A stretch of DNA of 64,000 bases from CAYOSF01 sp964406605 (GTDB lineage Bacteria > Chloroflexota > Dehalococcoidia > DSTF01 > RBG-16-68-14), in contig CAYOSF010000002.1 of the NCBI GenBank assembly GCA_964406605.1, positions 248,001-312,000 of the forward strand, read 5' to 3'. Shown here one piece after another: positions 24,511 to 33,372 of the stretch; positions within the stretch are counted from its first letter, which is position 1, and every line of letters starts with the position of its first letter. A program made the position numbers and the translations under genes. A model generated the notes under the pieces. That model saw nothing but the letters and a program-made list of their open reading frames with translations. It made no database searches and was not told the DNA's origin.

Positions 24511-25611
24511 CTATCCGCCGATCTGGGACATGCTGCGGGAGGCCCGCTGGAAGCCGGGGTCGTTGATGTAGTGCTTCATCTGTTTTCGCCAGACGGCCGA
24601 TCTGATCAGGCGCTCCAGATCCTCGTCGCTCGCGCCGGCGCGCAGCGGGCCGCGGAAGTCGGTCTCCCAGGTGGCGAAGAGGCAGGTGCGGAACTGGCCG
24701 TCCGCCGTCAGCCGTATCCGGTCGCAGGTCTCGCAGAACGGCTGGCTAACCGGGTTGATGAAGCCTACCTCCCCCTTGCCGTCGGCAAATGCGAAGCGCT
24801 GGGCGGTGGCGACGCGCTCGTTTTGGACGCGAACGAGCGGATAGCGCGATTCGATGATCGCTCGGATCTCATCGCCCGTGAGCACGTCGTCGCGGTCCCA
24901 CTCACCGTCGGCATCGAGGGGCATGAACTCAATCCAGCGCACCACGTAGGGCTTATGGCGCGCCAGCTCGGCGAGCGCGAGTATGTCCTCCTCGCTGAAG
25001 CCACGGATGGCTACGGCGTTCAGCTTGATCGGGCGCAGGCTGGGGTACTTCTCGCACTCCTCCAGCCCCGCCAGCACCCGCGGCAGCGCGTCGCGGCGCG
25101 TGATGTGAGCGAACTTCTCCCGCACCGGCGTGTCCAGGCTGACGTTGATGCGGTCCAGTCCCGCCTCGACGAGCTCCCTGCACATCTCCTTCAGGCTGTA
25201 GCCGTTGGTCGTCATGCTGAGGCTTCTTAGGCCCGGGATGCCGGACAGCTTCCGGATCAACACCGGGAGATCGAGGCGGACGAGAGGCTCGCCTCCGGTC
25301 AGCCGTACCTCCTCAACGCCGATCCTGATGAACGCTCTAACCAGCCGTTCGATCTCCTCGTAGTGGAGAATGTCGTCCCGTCTGAGCCAGGCGAGCCCCC
25401 CCTCCGGCATGCAGTACTGACACCGGAAGTTGCAGCGGTCGGTGACCGAGACACGCAGGTTCCTAGTCCGCCGGCCGAAGCCATCAACGAGGGGCCCGGT
25501 ACCCCAGTTCGCGGGTTCGCCCTCTCCATCGACGACGGTCGGTCCCCGACCGCCCTCCGATGTTGCCGGCATCAGGAGATCGTGGGTGGCGAGAGTCGTC
25601 TCACGCCTCAC
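24511..25611 (-). CDS. moaA: GTP 3',8-cyclase MoaA
   Basis: A 366-residue radical SAM enzyme for the first step of molybdenum-cofactor synthesis. The N-terminal cluster motif is VTDRCNFRCQYC, followed by RLTGGEPLVR. The C-terminal cluster motif is PFCETCDRIRLTADG with a further Cys in RTCLF, and the chain ends in the functional GG. It has an extra N-terminal segment of about 40 residues before the domain. The GTG at 25611 overlaps rdgB by 11 bases; ATG 25572 is an alternative start. Confidence 0.95.
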   Translation of the reverse strand: MRRETTLATHDLLMPATSEGGRGPTVVDGEGEPANWGTGPLVDGFGRRTRNLRVSVTDRCNFRCQYCMPEGGLAWLRRDDILHYEEIERLVRAFIRIGVEEVRLTGGEPLVRLDLPVLIRKLSGIPGLRSLSMTTNGYSLKEMCRELVEAGLDRINVSLDTPVREKFAHITRRDALPRVLAGLEECEKYPSLRPIKLNAVAIRGFSEEDILALAELARHKPYVVRWIEFMPLDADGEWDRDDVLTGDEIRAIIESRYPLVRVQNERVATAQRFAFADGKGEVGFINPVSQPFCETCDRIRLTADGQFRTCLFATWETDFRGPLRAGASDEDLERLIRSAVWRKQMKHYINDPGFQRASRSMSQIGG

Positions 25612-26203
25612 GGAGCCAGTTCTCCAGAATCGTGCACGCCTTGCGGGCAGCCTCGCCTCGGTGGCTGACCTCGTTCTTGACGTCCGCCGGCAACTCCGCC
25701 ATCGTCAGCCCGCGCTCCGGCAGCAGAAAGATCGGATCGTACCCAAAGCCGTCCTCACCGCGGGGCGCTACTGTGACCTCCCCCTCGACCGTCCCCTCCG
25801 CCGTCTCGACCCGCCCATCGGGGTCGGAGACAGCAATCAGGCACCGAAAGCGGGCACCGCGTCGCCCGGCCGGCACTTCGGCCAACTCACGAAGAAGCGT
25901 CTGAACACGCTCCTTGTCCGTTCGGTTAGGTCCTGCGTACCTGGCCGACGTCACCCCCGGCCGTCCGTCAAGGGCGTCTACCTCAAGGCCGGAGTCATCG
26001 GCCAGCGCCACCAGGCCTGCGGCTTTCGCATATTCCACTGCTTTTATTCTTGCATTCTCTGCATAAGTCTGTCCAGTCTCCTCGACCTGGACGCTCACGC
26101 CCACGTCCGCCGGCGTTACGATCTCCCAGCCGCAGCCATCGAGAAGCTGCCGGAACTCAGCGGCTTTTCCGGCGTTGTTCGTAGCAAGAAGCAGGCGCGG
26201 CAT
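25601..26203 (-). CDS. rdgB: XTP/dITP diphosphatase (RdgB/HAM1)
   Basis: A 200-residue house-cleaning nucleotidase with the complete pattern. The N-terminus is LLLATNNAGKAAEF, followed by ALADDSGLEVDALDG, GVTSARYAG and GEDGFGYDPIF. The C-terminus is KNEVSHRGEAARK. It removes deaminated purine triphosphates. It lies between ileS and moaA on the same strand and overlaps moaA, so the three may be one transcription unit. Confidence 0.95.
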   Translation of the reverse strand: MPRLLLATNNAGKAAEFRQLLDGCGWEIVTPADVGVSVQVEETGQTYAENARIKAVEYAKAAGLVALADDSGLEVDALDGRPGVTSARYAGPNRTDKERVQTLLRELAEVPAGRRGARFRCLIAVSDPDGRVETAEGTVEGEVTVAPRGEDGFGYDPIFLLPERGLTMAELPADVKNEVSHRGEAARKACTILENWLREA

Positions 26204-26271
26204 AACTGGTTGAGTCTACAACGTCGGAAGGGGTCTTCGCGAACCTCCTTGCGCCTGGCCGGCGCAACGGC

Positions 26272-29200
26272 TCACGTCTGCGCGCTCGATTCGGCCCGCA
26301 GCAAACCGAGCACCATCTCGTGCCCATCCACCGTCTGCTGCGAGCGATGCGACTCGGCCGGCGGTTCCTCCCGACGCAACTCCAGCGACAGCGTTTCGCC
26401 CTTCACGTATCCGGCGTGAGTATCGAGGACGCGGCGCAGATCATCATCGCCCTGCCAGTAGGTGACGATTCGGTCCGCGATTTCGAAGCCTGCCTCGCGG
26501 CGCAAGTTCTGGATGCGGTGGACCAGCTCACGCGCCAGACCTTCGTCCCGGAGGTCCGGAGACAGCTCCGTGTCCACGACCACCACGTAACCACCTTCCT
26601 GGGCCGACGCGAATCCCTCGCGCTCCGCCGTAGACACGAGTAGCTCCTCCGGTTCCAGGTGATGTCCGGCGACCTCCACGGTCCGGCCCTGGGCGACGGA
26701 CGCCGCAACCGCGGACGGCTCCAGCCCGGCCAGCGCCTGCCTGATCCCGCCGACGGCCGCGCCGTACTTCGGTCCCAAGAGCGGCAGATTCGGCCGCACC
26801 TCATAGCTCAGAAAGTCCGATTCGTCATCGATGGGGACCAGCTGCCGCACGTTCAGCTCGTCCAGGAGCTGCGGCTCGATCTGGCGCAGCGCGTCCGTCT
26901 CGGATTGCGAGCGCACCTTCACGAACACGCGCGGGAGCGGTTGGCGGACCTTGATGCCCGCCTTGCTCCTAGCCGACCGGCCGAGCGACGCAAGTCGCAT
27001 GGCCAGCCGCACTTCTTCGTTCAGTACGTCGTCCACGAGCGAAGCGTCCGCTCTAGGCCAGTCGCACAGGTGCACGGAGGGCGGCGCCCCACCGTCGTTG
27101 GAGCGCACCAGGTTCTGGTACAGCTCCTCGGCAAGAAAGGGCGCAAGCGGCGCCAGCAGCTTGGCGAGCGTCACCAGGCACCCGTACAGCGTCCGGTAGG
27201 CGGACTGCTTGTCCGCATCGTCCTCGGACTTCCAGAAACGGCGGCGGCTGCGGCGCACGTACCAGTTCGAGAGGTCCTCAACGAAGACCTCTATGCGCCG
27301 CGTCGGCGTCATCGTGTCGTAGCCGTCCAGCGCGGTCGTCACATCGGCGATGAGCTGGTGCAACTCAGAGACGAGCCACCTGTCGAGATCGCTCTGCCCT
27401 GCCCGCACATCAGCTGGGCCGGAAGCACCAGTACCGCTGTCGGGGTTCCATCCGTCGATGTTGGCGTAGGTCACGAAGAACGCGTAGGTGTTCCAGAGCG
27501 TGAGGAACAGACCGCGGCGAACGCCGTCCGTCGCGCCGTAGCTGAAGTTCAGATGGTTCGCCGGATTGTGCCGCAGGAAGAGCCAGCGCATTGCATCCAC
27601 GCCGGCCCGCTCGGCCGCATCATCGAACCAGATCGCGTTGCCGCTGCTCTTGTGCATCTCCTCCCCGTGCTCGTCGCGCACCTGACCGTGACCCAGGACG
27701 GTCCGGAACGGCTCTCGCCGCTCCAGCACGGTGCTCATGGCCAGCAGTGCGTAGAACCAGTTGCGGAACTGGCCCGGAAAGCTCTCCGTGATGAAGTCGG
27801 CCGGAAACCACTGCTGCCAGTATCCCGGGTCCTTGTCGTAGTGCAGGGTGGAGAAGGAGACGATGCCCGCGTCCAACCAAGGGTTGCCTACGTCAGTGAT
27901 GCGCGAGACCGCCCGGCCGCACTCTGAGCACCGGATCTTGACGGCGTCGATCCAGGGCCGGTGCGGGGAGTGCCCATCGAACTGCTCCCAGCCCTCCGAG
28001 GCCTTTTCCCGCAGCTCCTGGCGGCCACCGATGATCTCCACGTGGCCGCACTCGCACGGGTAGATGGGCAGCGCCAGCCCGTAGTACCGCTTCTTGGAGA
28101 TCATCCAGCTCGACATGTTGCGCAGCCAGTCGAGCTCGCGGGCCAGCCCGAACTCAGGGATCCAGCGGATCTTCTCGGTCACTTCCATGATCTGGTAGCG
28201 GAGCTCATCCATGGAGATGAACCATTCGTCTACGAGCCGGAATACCAACTCACTGTCGCAGCGCCAGCAGACGGGGTAGCGGTGGCTGTAGTCCTCCACG
28301 CGGTAGAGCAGCCCCTTCTCCTGCAACGCGTCGAAGACGGCCTGGCCTACATCGTTGGCGAAGCGCCCCTCGAGGAAACCGTAGCCCTCGACGTAGTTGC
28401 CAAAGTCGTCAATAGGGGCGATGACGGCGAGGCCGAACGGCTCGCTCAACGCGAAGTCCTCCTGGCCGCAGCCCGGCGCTATGTGGACCACGCCGGTGCC
28501 CTCTTCTTCGCTCACGTCCTCCCACTCGATCACGCGATGGGCCACGCCCTGTTGAGCGGGTAGTTCATCGAACGGCCCGCGATACGTCAGGCCGACTAGG
28601 TCCCGGCCGAGCGTCTCCTGCTCGATTGTGTGATCGCCCCCGAGCACGCGTACCGCCGCCTTTGCCAGCCAGAGGATGTCATCTCCCTGGCGGACGCGGA
28701 CATAGGGTCGGTCCGGATGAACGGCTGCGGCGACGTTGGCGGCGAGCGTCCAGGGCGTTGTCGTCCAGACGAGCAGCGACTCGCCGGGCTTTTCGGTCAA
28801 GGGGAACTTGAGGTAGACGCTGGGGTGAGTGAGCTCCCGGTAGCCCTCCGTGACGATCTCCATGTTGGACAGGCCCGTGGCACACCGAGGGCACCAGGGC
28901 ATGACGTCGTGGCCCTGGTAGAGCCAGCCCCGCTCGTGGCAGGTCTTGAGGAAGCGCCAGATGGCGTAGTTGTTCTCGTCGGAGTTCGTGTAGTAGGAGT
29001 GGTCCCAGTCCATCCAATAGCCCAGGCGCAGCGACTGCTCCGTGATCCTGTCGGCGAAGCGTTGTACCCGCTCCTTGCAGGCCTCCACGAAACGGCCGAC
29101 GCCGTAGGCTTCAATGTCATGCTTCGAGCCGAATCCCAGCTCCCGCTCTACCTCCACCTCGATCCAGAGACCCTGGCAGTCGTAGCCGTTCTGGTAGCGC

Positions 29201-29439
29201 TGCCGAAAGCCCTCCATCGTCTTGTGGCGCTGGAAGGCATCCTTGTACGTGCGGCCCCAGGCGTGGTGCACCCCCATCGGGTTGTTGGCGGTGATCGGGC
29301 CGTCGATGAACGACCAGCGCTGAGACGCCCCCTCGTTCCGGGCGAGATACCGCCGCAGGATGCCGTTCTCTCCCCACCAGCGCAGCCGGTCGCGCTCCAG
29401 GGCGGGGAAGTCGGGCTTCGGGTCCACTGGCCTAAACAC
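26272..29439 (-). CDS. ileS: Isoleucyl-tRNA synthetase
   Basis: A 1055-residue class I synthetase of the longer, eukaryote-like IleS type. The HIGH motif appears as GVHHAWGR and the KMSKS motif as EEMHKSSGN. Recognition and editing-region landmarks include WTTTPWTLAANVA and DVGNPWLDAGIVSFSTL. A C-terminal anticodon-binding domain and tail follow. It is the first gene after a T-box leader, so expression should rise when uncharged tRNA-Ile accumulates. rdgB follows after 68 bases. Confidence 0.95.
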   Translation of the reverse strand: MFRPVDPKPDFPALERDRLRWWGENGILRRYLARNEGASQRWSFIDGPITANNPMGVHHAWGRTYKDAFQRHKTMEGFRQRYQNGYDCQGLWIEVEVERELGFGSKHDIEAYGVGRFVEACKERVQRFADRITEQSLRLGYWMDWDHSYYTNSDENNYAIWRFLKTCHERGWLYQGHDVMPWCPRCATGLSNMEIVTEGYRELTHPSVYLKFPLTEKPGESLLVWTTTPWTLAANVAAAVHPDRPYVRVRQGDDILWLAKAAVRVLGGDHTIEQETLGRDLVGLTYRGPFDELPAQQGVAHRVIEWEDVSEEEGTGVVHIAPGCGQEDFALSEPFGLAVIAPIDDFGNYVEGYGFLEGRFANDVGQAVFDALQEKGLLYRVEDYSHRYPVCWRCDSELVFRLVDEWFISMDELRYQIMEVTEKIRWIPEFGLARELDWLRNMSSWMISKKRYYGLALPIYPCECGHVEIIGGRQELREKASEGWEQFDGHSPHRPWIDAVKIRCSECGRAVSRITDVGNPWLDAGIVSFSTLHYDKDPGYWQQWFPADFITESFPGQFRNWFYALLAMSTVLERREPFRTVLGHGQVRDEHGEEMHKSSGNAIWFDDAAERAGVDAMRWLFLRHNPANHLNFSYGATDGVRRGLFLTLWNTYAFFVTYANIDGWNPDSGTGASGPADVRAGQSDLDRWLVSELHQLIADVTTALDGYDTMTPTRRIEVFVEDLSNWYVRRSRRRFWKSEDDADKQSAYRTLYGCLVTLAKLLAPLAPFLAEELYQNLVRSNDGGAPPSVHLCDWPRADASLVDDVLNEEVRLAMRLASLGRSARSKAGIKVRQPLPRVFVKVRSQSETDALRQIEPQLLDELNVRQLVPIDDESDFLSYEVRPNLPLLGPKYGAAVGGIRQALAGLEPSAVAASVAQGRTVEVAGHHLEPEELLVSTAEREGFASAQEGGYVVVVDTELSPDLRDEGLARELVHRIQNLRREAGFEIADRIVTYWQGDDDLRRVLDTHAGYVKGETLSLELRREEPPAESHRSQQTVDGHEMVLGLLRAESSAQT

Positions 29440-29766
29440 TACTGCTCTCCATCACGTTCTTCTCCAGATCAAAACGCCCGTCCCCAACACTAGGGACGGG
29501 CCGATGTACCCGCGGTACCACCCTATTTCCCCCCGCCGAAAGCGGAGGGCACTCACCAGGGCACGCCTCCACCATCTGCGGATTGATGCCCCTGCCCCTG
29601 ATAACGGTGGGCGCTCCGGCCGAGCCTACTGTCCCCCGTCCGAGGCGGGAGGGTTCGGTCGGCGGCTCAGGAGGGATCTTCCACCGGCGATGCCGCGCCC
29701 GCTCTCACCGTCGTCGGGCTCGCTGAGCGGCTCCTTCCGGCATACTCGTCTCCGTCGCAGCCGGTA
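29440..29766 (-). promoter_or_regulatory. T-box riboswitch leader of ileS
   Basis: The minus strand contains the T-box consensus AGGGTGGTACCGCG (29511-29524). It is followed by a terminator hairpin with a perfect 9-bp stem GCCCGTCCC/GGGACGGGC (29476-29501) and GTTTTG. The terminator ends about 30 bases before the ileS ATG. The leader of about 325 bases from the predicted start is long enough for Stem I. I could not identify the isoleucine specifier codon with confidence. Mechanism: uncharged tRNA-Ile stabilises the antiterminator. Confidence 0.88.
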
Positions 29767-29772
29767 CATTGC

Positions 29773-29802
29773 ATTGTAGAGAGGGCACAGGAGTCGCGTC
29801 AA
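29773..29802 (-). promoter_or_regulatory. Promoter of the T-box-ileS unit
   Basis: Minus-strand TTGACG (29797-29802), an 18-base spacer and TACAAT (29773-29778). The predicted start is near 29766, the 5' end of the T-box leader. Confidence 0.6.
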
Positions 29803-29986
29803 GGCAAGGATGAGAAGTCCCGACAAGGGGCAGGGACCGGCGAAGATACGCCGCTGACGCGCGGCCGGCTGCTAGGTCGAATACGCTTGGGGCAGGCTCA
29901 ACGCAACGAGCCCTTGACAGCCTCTTGCGCCGGATCTGTTCCGAAGGGCGTTGCGCTTGCCCACGTGGAGAAGACCGCCTTCTCGG

Positions 29987-30015
29987 TTGTAGGGCTGACG
30001 GCCCGTTGCTATACT
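29987..30015 (+). promoter_or_regulatory. Promoter of the tRNA-Met gene
   Basis: TTGTAG (29987-29992), a 17-base spacer and TATACT (30010-30015), ending 23 bases before the tRNA. Confidence 0.55.
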
Positions 30016-30038
30016 GTCGCCTGGTCTGAGGCTATGGT

Positions 30039-30113
30039 GGCAGCGTAGCTCAGCGGCAGAGCAGTCGGCTCATAATCGACGGGTCGGAGGTTCGAATCCT
30101 CTCGCTGCCACCA
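30039..30113 (+). tRNA. tRNA-Met (anticodon CAT)
   Basis: Seventy-five bases fold as a complete cloverleaf. The acceptor stem is GGCAGCG/CGCTGCC with discriminator A and an encoded CCA. The D-arm is GCTC..GAGC, the anticodon stem GTCGG/TCGAC has loop CTCATAA, and the T-loop TTCGAAT is closed by GGAGG/CCTCT. The anticodon is 30071-30073. The paired first base argues against initiator tRNA. An Ile-CAU (lysidine) identity cannot be fully excluded. Confidence 0.93.
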
Positions 30114-30345
30114 CTCCACAAGATGCGTCCGTCGCGCGGCCGGCTTCACCGAGGACTGGAGCGCCAATGGCCGCCTCTCGCCGCGGCAAGTGGCGCATGT
30201 ATCGGGGCCGGTTGGCGCGACACTACCACACAGTAGGGCGCAAGTTGTTGACAGCTTACACTCCGAGCAGTACGATCCCACCCAAACCCGGCCCGCTACG
30301 GTCGCCTGTCGGCTCTTACCCCGCGTCGAAGACTGGAGTCACCGA

Positions 30346-32355
30346 GTGCTGAACTGCCTCGCCTCTCGACGGCTCGCGCTGGTTCTCTTAGTGGTGGTCG
30401 CGCTGCTCCTGGGGTTCCACGCAGCCGGCAATCCCGCCGCTGCCCCCATTCTGCCAGTGATCGACCAGCCCATCATCGCGACGTTCTACACGGGCGAGCT
30501 GACACTGACCGGCACCGGCTTCGGAGACGCTCCGGTCTCAAGCGCTGTTCGATTCGAATACGGGGGACGCTTCTCGATCCTCCCCGGCGATTCGCCGCGC
30601 GTCCAGGTCTGGAAGGACGATATAGTGAAGCTCTCGCTGCCGCCCGAGGTCCTGAGCGGGCAGGTCGCGGTAATGGTCGGTGACATAACAAGCGAGCCGG
30701 CGGACCTGCTCGTGTACTCATATGCCGCGGTGGAGATTCCGAGTGCTGTTGGCACCCAGGACGCCCCGCTTGCCGTAGCCGTAGCCCCTGGCGGAACGCT
30801 CTGGATCAATCAGGAGTTCCATCTTGAGCTCAAGGCGCTTTCACCTGATGTCCCGCCTGCATACACCGCGCGGGCGATTCCTCAGGCGGAAGGCGCTGGT
30901 GTCTTTGCGTCCACGCTGTTCGGCTTTGATCATCGTTCGAGAACAACCAATCTAGGCGAGGACATCGCCGTGGGGGCGGACGGCAGGGTCTGGTTCACTC
31001 AGGGAGGAGCGAACTTCTACCCTGAGGACGGCGCCTACCTCAACACCAGCCGTATCGTTGGCTACGACCCGATCACCGATGCCTTCGAATGCTACAACGC
31101 CCCTGTCGACAACACGGCGGTCACCGGTGTCCTCGTGGACGAACAGCGGAATATGATCTGGTACTCAGAAGGAAACGTCGAGCACGGAAATGCCATCGCG
31201 GGATTTGTGCCCGACGGTGCGCTATCCAACTGCTTCTTCGACCCCTACGGCACGGAGCCTCGAGACTCGGTTTGCACGGATGGTCCGGCAGACTCTTGTC
31301 ACTGGCGATTCTCTCTGCCCAATGCCAGCAGCTATCCGGCGCACCTGGCGCTGGACGATGATGGAAACATCTGGTTCACAGAGAGTTTCGGGAACAGAAT
31401 CGGCAGACTGACGCCGGAGACAGGTGAGATCATCGAACTCCCCCTCCCAGCGCCGGTCGTTCGAGAAGGTCCTGGCCAGCTTGTTGGGTCCGGAGGCCCC
31501 TGGGAACTTGCATTCGACGACAGCGGCGACCTATGGGTGAGCGAGTACTTCGATGCGACCATCCTGCGCGTTAGACCGTCCCTTATGGGCAGCTCGGATT
31601 GCCAACGGCTGGACGCACAAGGCGACAACCCGTGTATTGAGGAGGTGCTGGTCGCCTCCGATGGAACCGACGACGTCAGCATACACACGGTATCTGTTGG
31701 CGCCGACGGGCTGATCTGGTTCGGCATGGAACGGGACCTTGATGACGACCGGCTGTCCGACACTGCCGCCCTTGGATTCGTGTCCCAGGCCCACGGCGGG
31801 GCTGTCACCTTCCTACCGAGCATCGACGGCGTGCGCTGGATCGCGGGTGTAGTTCAGGACCGCGCAAGCCGGGACGTGTGGTTCGCCCAGTTCTCGGATC
31901 ACCGCATCGGCCGGCTGCGCCAGCTCGGTGCAGGGGACGCGGACGGTGACGGCGTGCTGGACAGCGCGGACAACTGTGTGGTGGTTCCCAACCCCGATCA
32001 GGAAGAGGTGAGGCCCGGCGGGCCGGGCACCGCCTGCGCCGATTCCGACACGGACGGAGACGGATGCGCCGACTCGGAGGAGCTGGGGGCCAGCCCCCGT
32101 CTGGGCGGTCGGCGCGATCCGGACAACCCGTGGGACTACTTCAACCCGACGCGAGACGGCACGAACCGCATCGATGACGTCATCGCCGTCCTAGACCACT
32201 ACTTCGCGAGAGAGGGCGAGCCCGCCTACGACCCCATATACGACCGTAGCTACCTTGGGCCAAACTACTGGAATCTCGGTGCCCCCGACGGGCAGATCCG
32301 AATCGACGATATCCTCTACATCGCCAAGCAGTTCTTCCATGACTGCCAGGGATAG
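30346..32355 (+). CDS. Secreted Vgb-like beta-propeller protein with TSP3 and dockerin-like C-terminus
   Basis: About 669 residues. Signal peptide at about 9-28, then a TIG/IPT-like domain (TLTGTGFGDAPV). A streptogramin-lyase-like beta-propeller follows with repeated blades such as GNIWFTESFGNRIGRLTPET and GDLWVSEYF. Next are calcium-binding thrombospondin-3-type repeats (DADGDGVLDSADNC) and a C-terminal pair resembling dockerin loops (NRIDDVIAVL, IRIDDILYIAKQF). The family resemblance to Vgb is structural; no resistance role is implied. GTG 30346 is preferred because it places the signal peptide at the N-terminus. The upstream frame overlaps non-coding sequence after the tRNA. Confidence 0.75.
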   Translation: MLNCLASRRLALVLLVVVALLLGFHAAGNPAAAPILPVIDQPIIATFYTGELTLTGTGFGDAPVSSAVRFEYGGRFSILPGDSPRVQVWKDDIVKLSLPPEVLSGQVAVMVGDITSEPADLLVYSYAAVEIPSAVGTQDAPLAVAVAPGGTLWINQEFHLELKALSPDVPPAYTARAIPQAEGAGVFASTLFGFDHRSRTTNLGEDIAVGADGRVWFTQGGANFYPEDGAYLNTSRIVGYDPITDAFECYNAPVDNTAVTGVLVDEQRNMIWYSEGNVEHGNAIAGFVPDGALSNCFFDPYGTEPRDSVCTDGPADSCHWRFSLPNASSYPAHLALDDDGNIWFTESFGNRIGRLTPETGEIIELPLPAPVVREGPGQLVGSGGPWELAFDDSGDLWVSEYFDATILRVRPSLMGSSDCQRLDAQGDNPCIEEVLVASDGTDDVSIHTVSVGADGLIWFGMERDLDDDRLSDTAALGFVSQAHGGAVTFLPSIDGVRWIAGVVQDRASRDVWFAQFSDHRIGRLRQLGAGDADGDGVLDSADNCVVVPNPDQEEVRPGGPGTACADSDTDGDGCADSEELGASPRLGGRRDPDNPWDYFNPTRDGTNRIDDVIAVLDHYFAREGEPAYDPIYDRSYLGPNYWNLGAPDGQIRIDDILYIAKQFFHDCQG

Positions 32356-32421
32356 CCAGGCCCTATGGCCACGCGCGCTGTCCGCCGGCACCGCCGTGTT
32401 CCGCGAAGGAACGGCCTGTGA

Positions 32422-32427
32422 TATACT
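32422..32427 (+). promoter_or_regulatory. -10 element (TATACT) of the nuo operon
   Basis: TATACT lies 44 bases before the nuoA GTG. A small hairpin GTTCC-GCGAA-GGAAC sits in the -35 region instead of a consensus hexamer, which could mark regulated transcription. Confidence 0.4.
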
Positions 32428-32470
32428 CTCGCCAACATAAGAGACAAATTTCACAAATGGGAGGGGCTCC

Positions 32471-32842
32471 GTGCTGGAGCAGTTCGGTCGTGCCGGTTTC
32501 CTGCTCGTCTTTGCTCTCGCGTTCCCCATCATCCCCATCGTCGCGTCAGCGCTGTTCGGCGCTCTGAAGGTCCGTCCCAAGCGGCCCGACCCCATCAAGT
32601 CAGCAACGTATGAGTGTGGCGTTGAATCCGTTGGCAACGCCTGGGGTCAGTTCAACGCCCGCTACTACGTCTACGCCCTCATCTTCGTCGTCTTCGACGT
32701 CGAGGTGGTCTTCCTCTACCCCTGGGCCGTTGCCTTCCCTCAGGTGGGCATTGCCGGCTTCGTGGCCGGAGCCCTGTTCCTTCTCATCCTGGTCATCGGT
32801 TTCGTCTACGACTGGGCGAAGAAGGCCTTGGAGTGGACCTGA
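32471..32842 (+). CDS. nuoA: NADH-quinone oxidoreductase subunit A
   Basis: A 123-residue membrane subunit with three predicted helices. The conserved loop Cys is in ATYECGVES and the second helix carries FVVFDVEVVFLYPW. GTG start with GGGAGGGG upstream. First gene of the complex I cluster. Its stop shares a base with the nuoC start (TGATG). nuoB, which normally follows nuoA, is absent. Confidence 0.95.
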   Translation: MLEQFGRAGFLLVFALAFPIIPIVASALFGALKVRPKRPDPIKSATYECGVESVGNAWGQFNARYYVYALIFVVFDVEVVFLYPWAVAFPQVGIAGFVAGALFLLILVIGFVYDWAKKALEWT

Positions 32843-33372
32843 TGGGGGAAGCGCTCACCGTCGTTTCCGGTCCTAACCTCGCGGAACGCATCAACGCTGC
32901 CGTCCGGGACGCAATCGAAGAGGTTGCGGAAGGCTGGGTGCGCGTACGATCGGACAACCTAGTCGACGTGTCCCGTTTCCTTCACGACGATCGAGATCTG
33001 GACGCACGCTACCTAAGCAGCATAAGCGGGCTCGATAGATACGATTGCTTCGAGGTCGTGTACCACCTCACGTCTCTCTCTCTCAACCACCAGTTGGTGA
33101 TCAAGGTTCGGACCGGCCACGACGAGCCCGAGGTGCCCTCCGTCGCGTCGGTGTGGCACGGCGCTCATCTCCAGGAGCGTGAGGTGTACGACCTGCTGGG
33201 CGTACGCTTCAGCGGGCACCCGAATCTGAAGCGACTCCTGCTTTGGGAGGGCTTCGCGGGTCACCCGCTGCGCAAGGACTTCATGTCCCTGCCTGGAGGG
33301 TTGAAGCCCGGCCTCAAGCGCTTCCCAAAGGAAGACCCTGAGCAATGGGGAGGCGAGTTCCGTGGCGGTTAA
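32842..33372 (+). CDS. nuoC: NADH-quinone oxidoreductase subunit C
   Basis: About 176 residues, the 30-kDa peripheral-arm subunit. The family signature HGAHLQEREVYDLLGVRFSGHPNLKR is recognisable in its parts EREVYDLLG and HPNLKRLL. The C-terminal HPLRKDF is also conserved. Start ATG 32842 is coupled to the nuoA stop. Separate from nuoD, which overlaps it by 11 bases. Confidence 0.93.
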   Translation: MGEALTVVSGPNLAERINAAVRDAIEEVAEGWVRVRSDNLVDVSRFLHDDRDLDARYLSSISGLDRYDCFEVVYHLTSLSLNHQLVIKVRTGHDEPEVPSVASVWHGAHLQEREVYDLLGVRFSGHPNLKRLLLWEGFAGHPLRKDFMSLPGGLKPGLKRFPKEDPEQWGGEFRGG

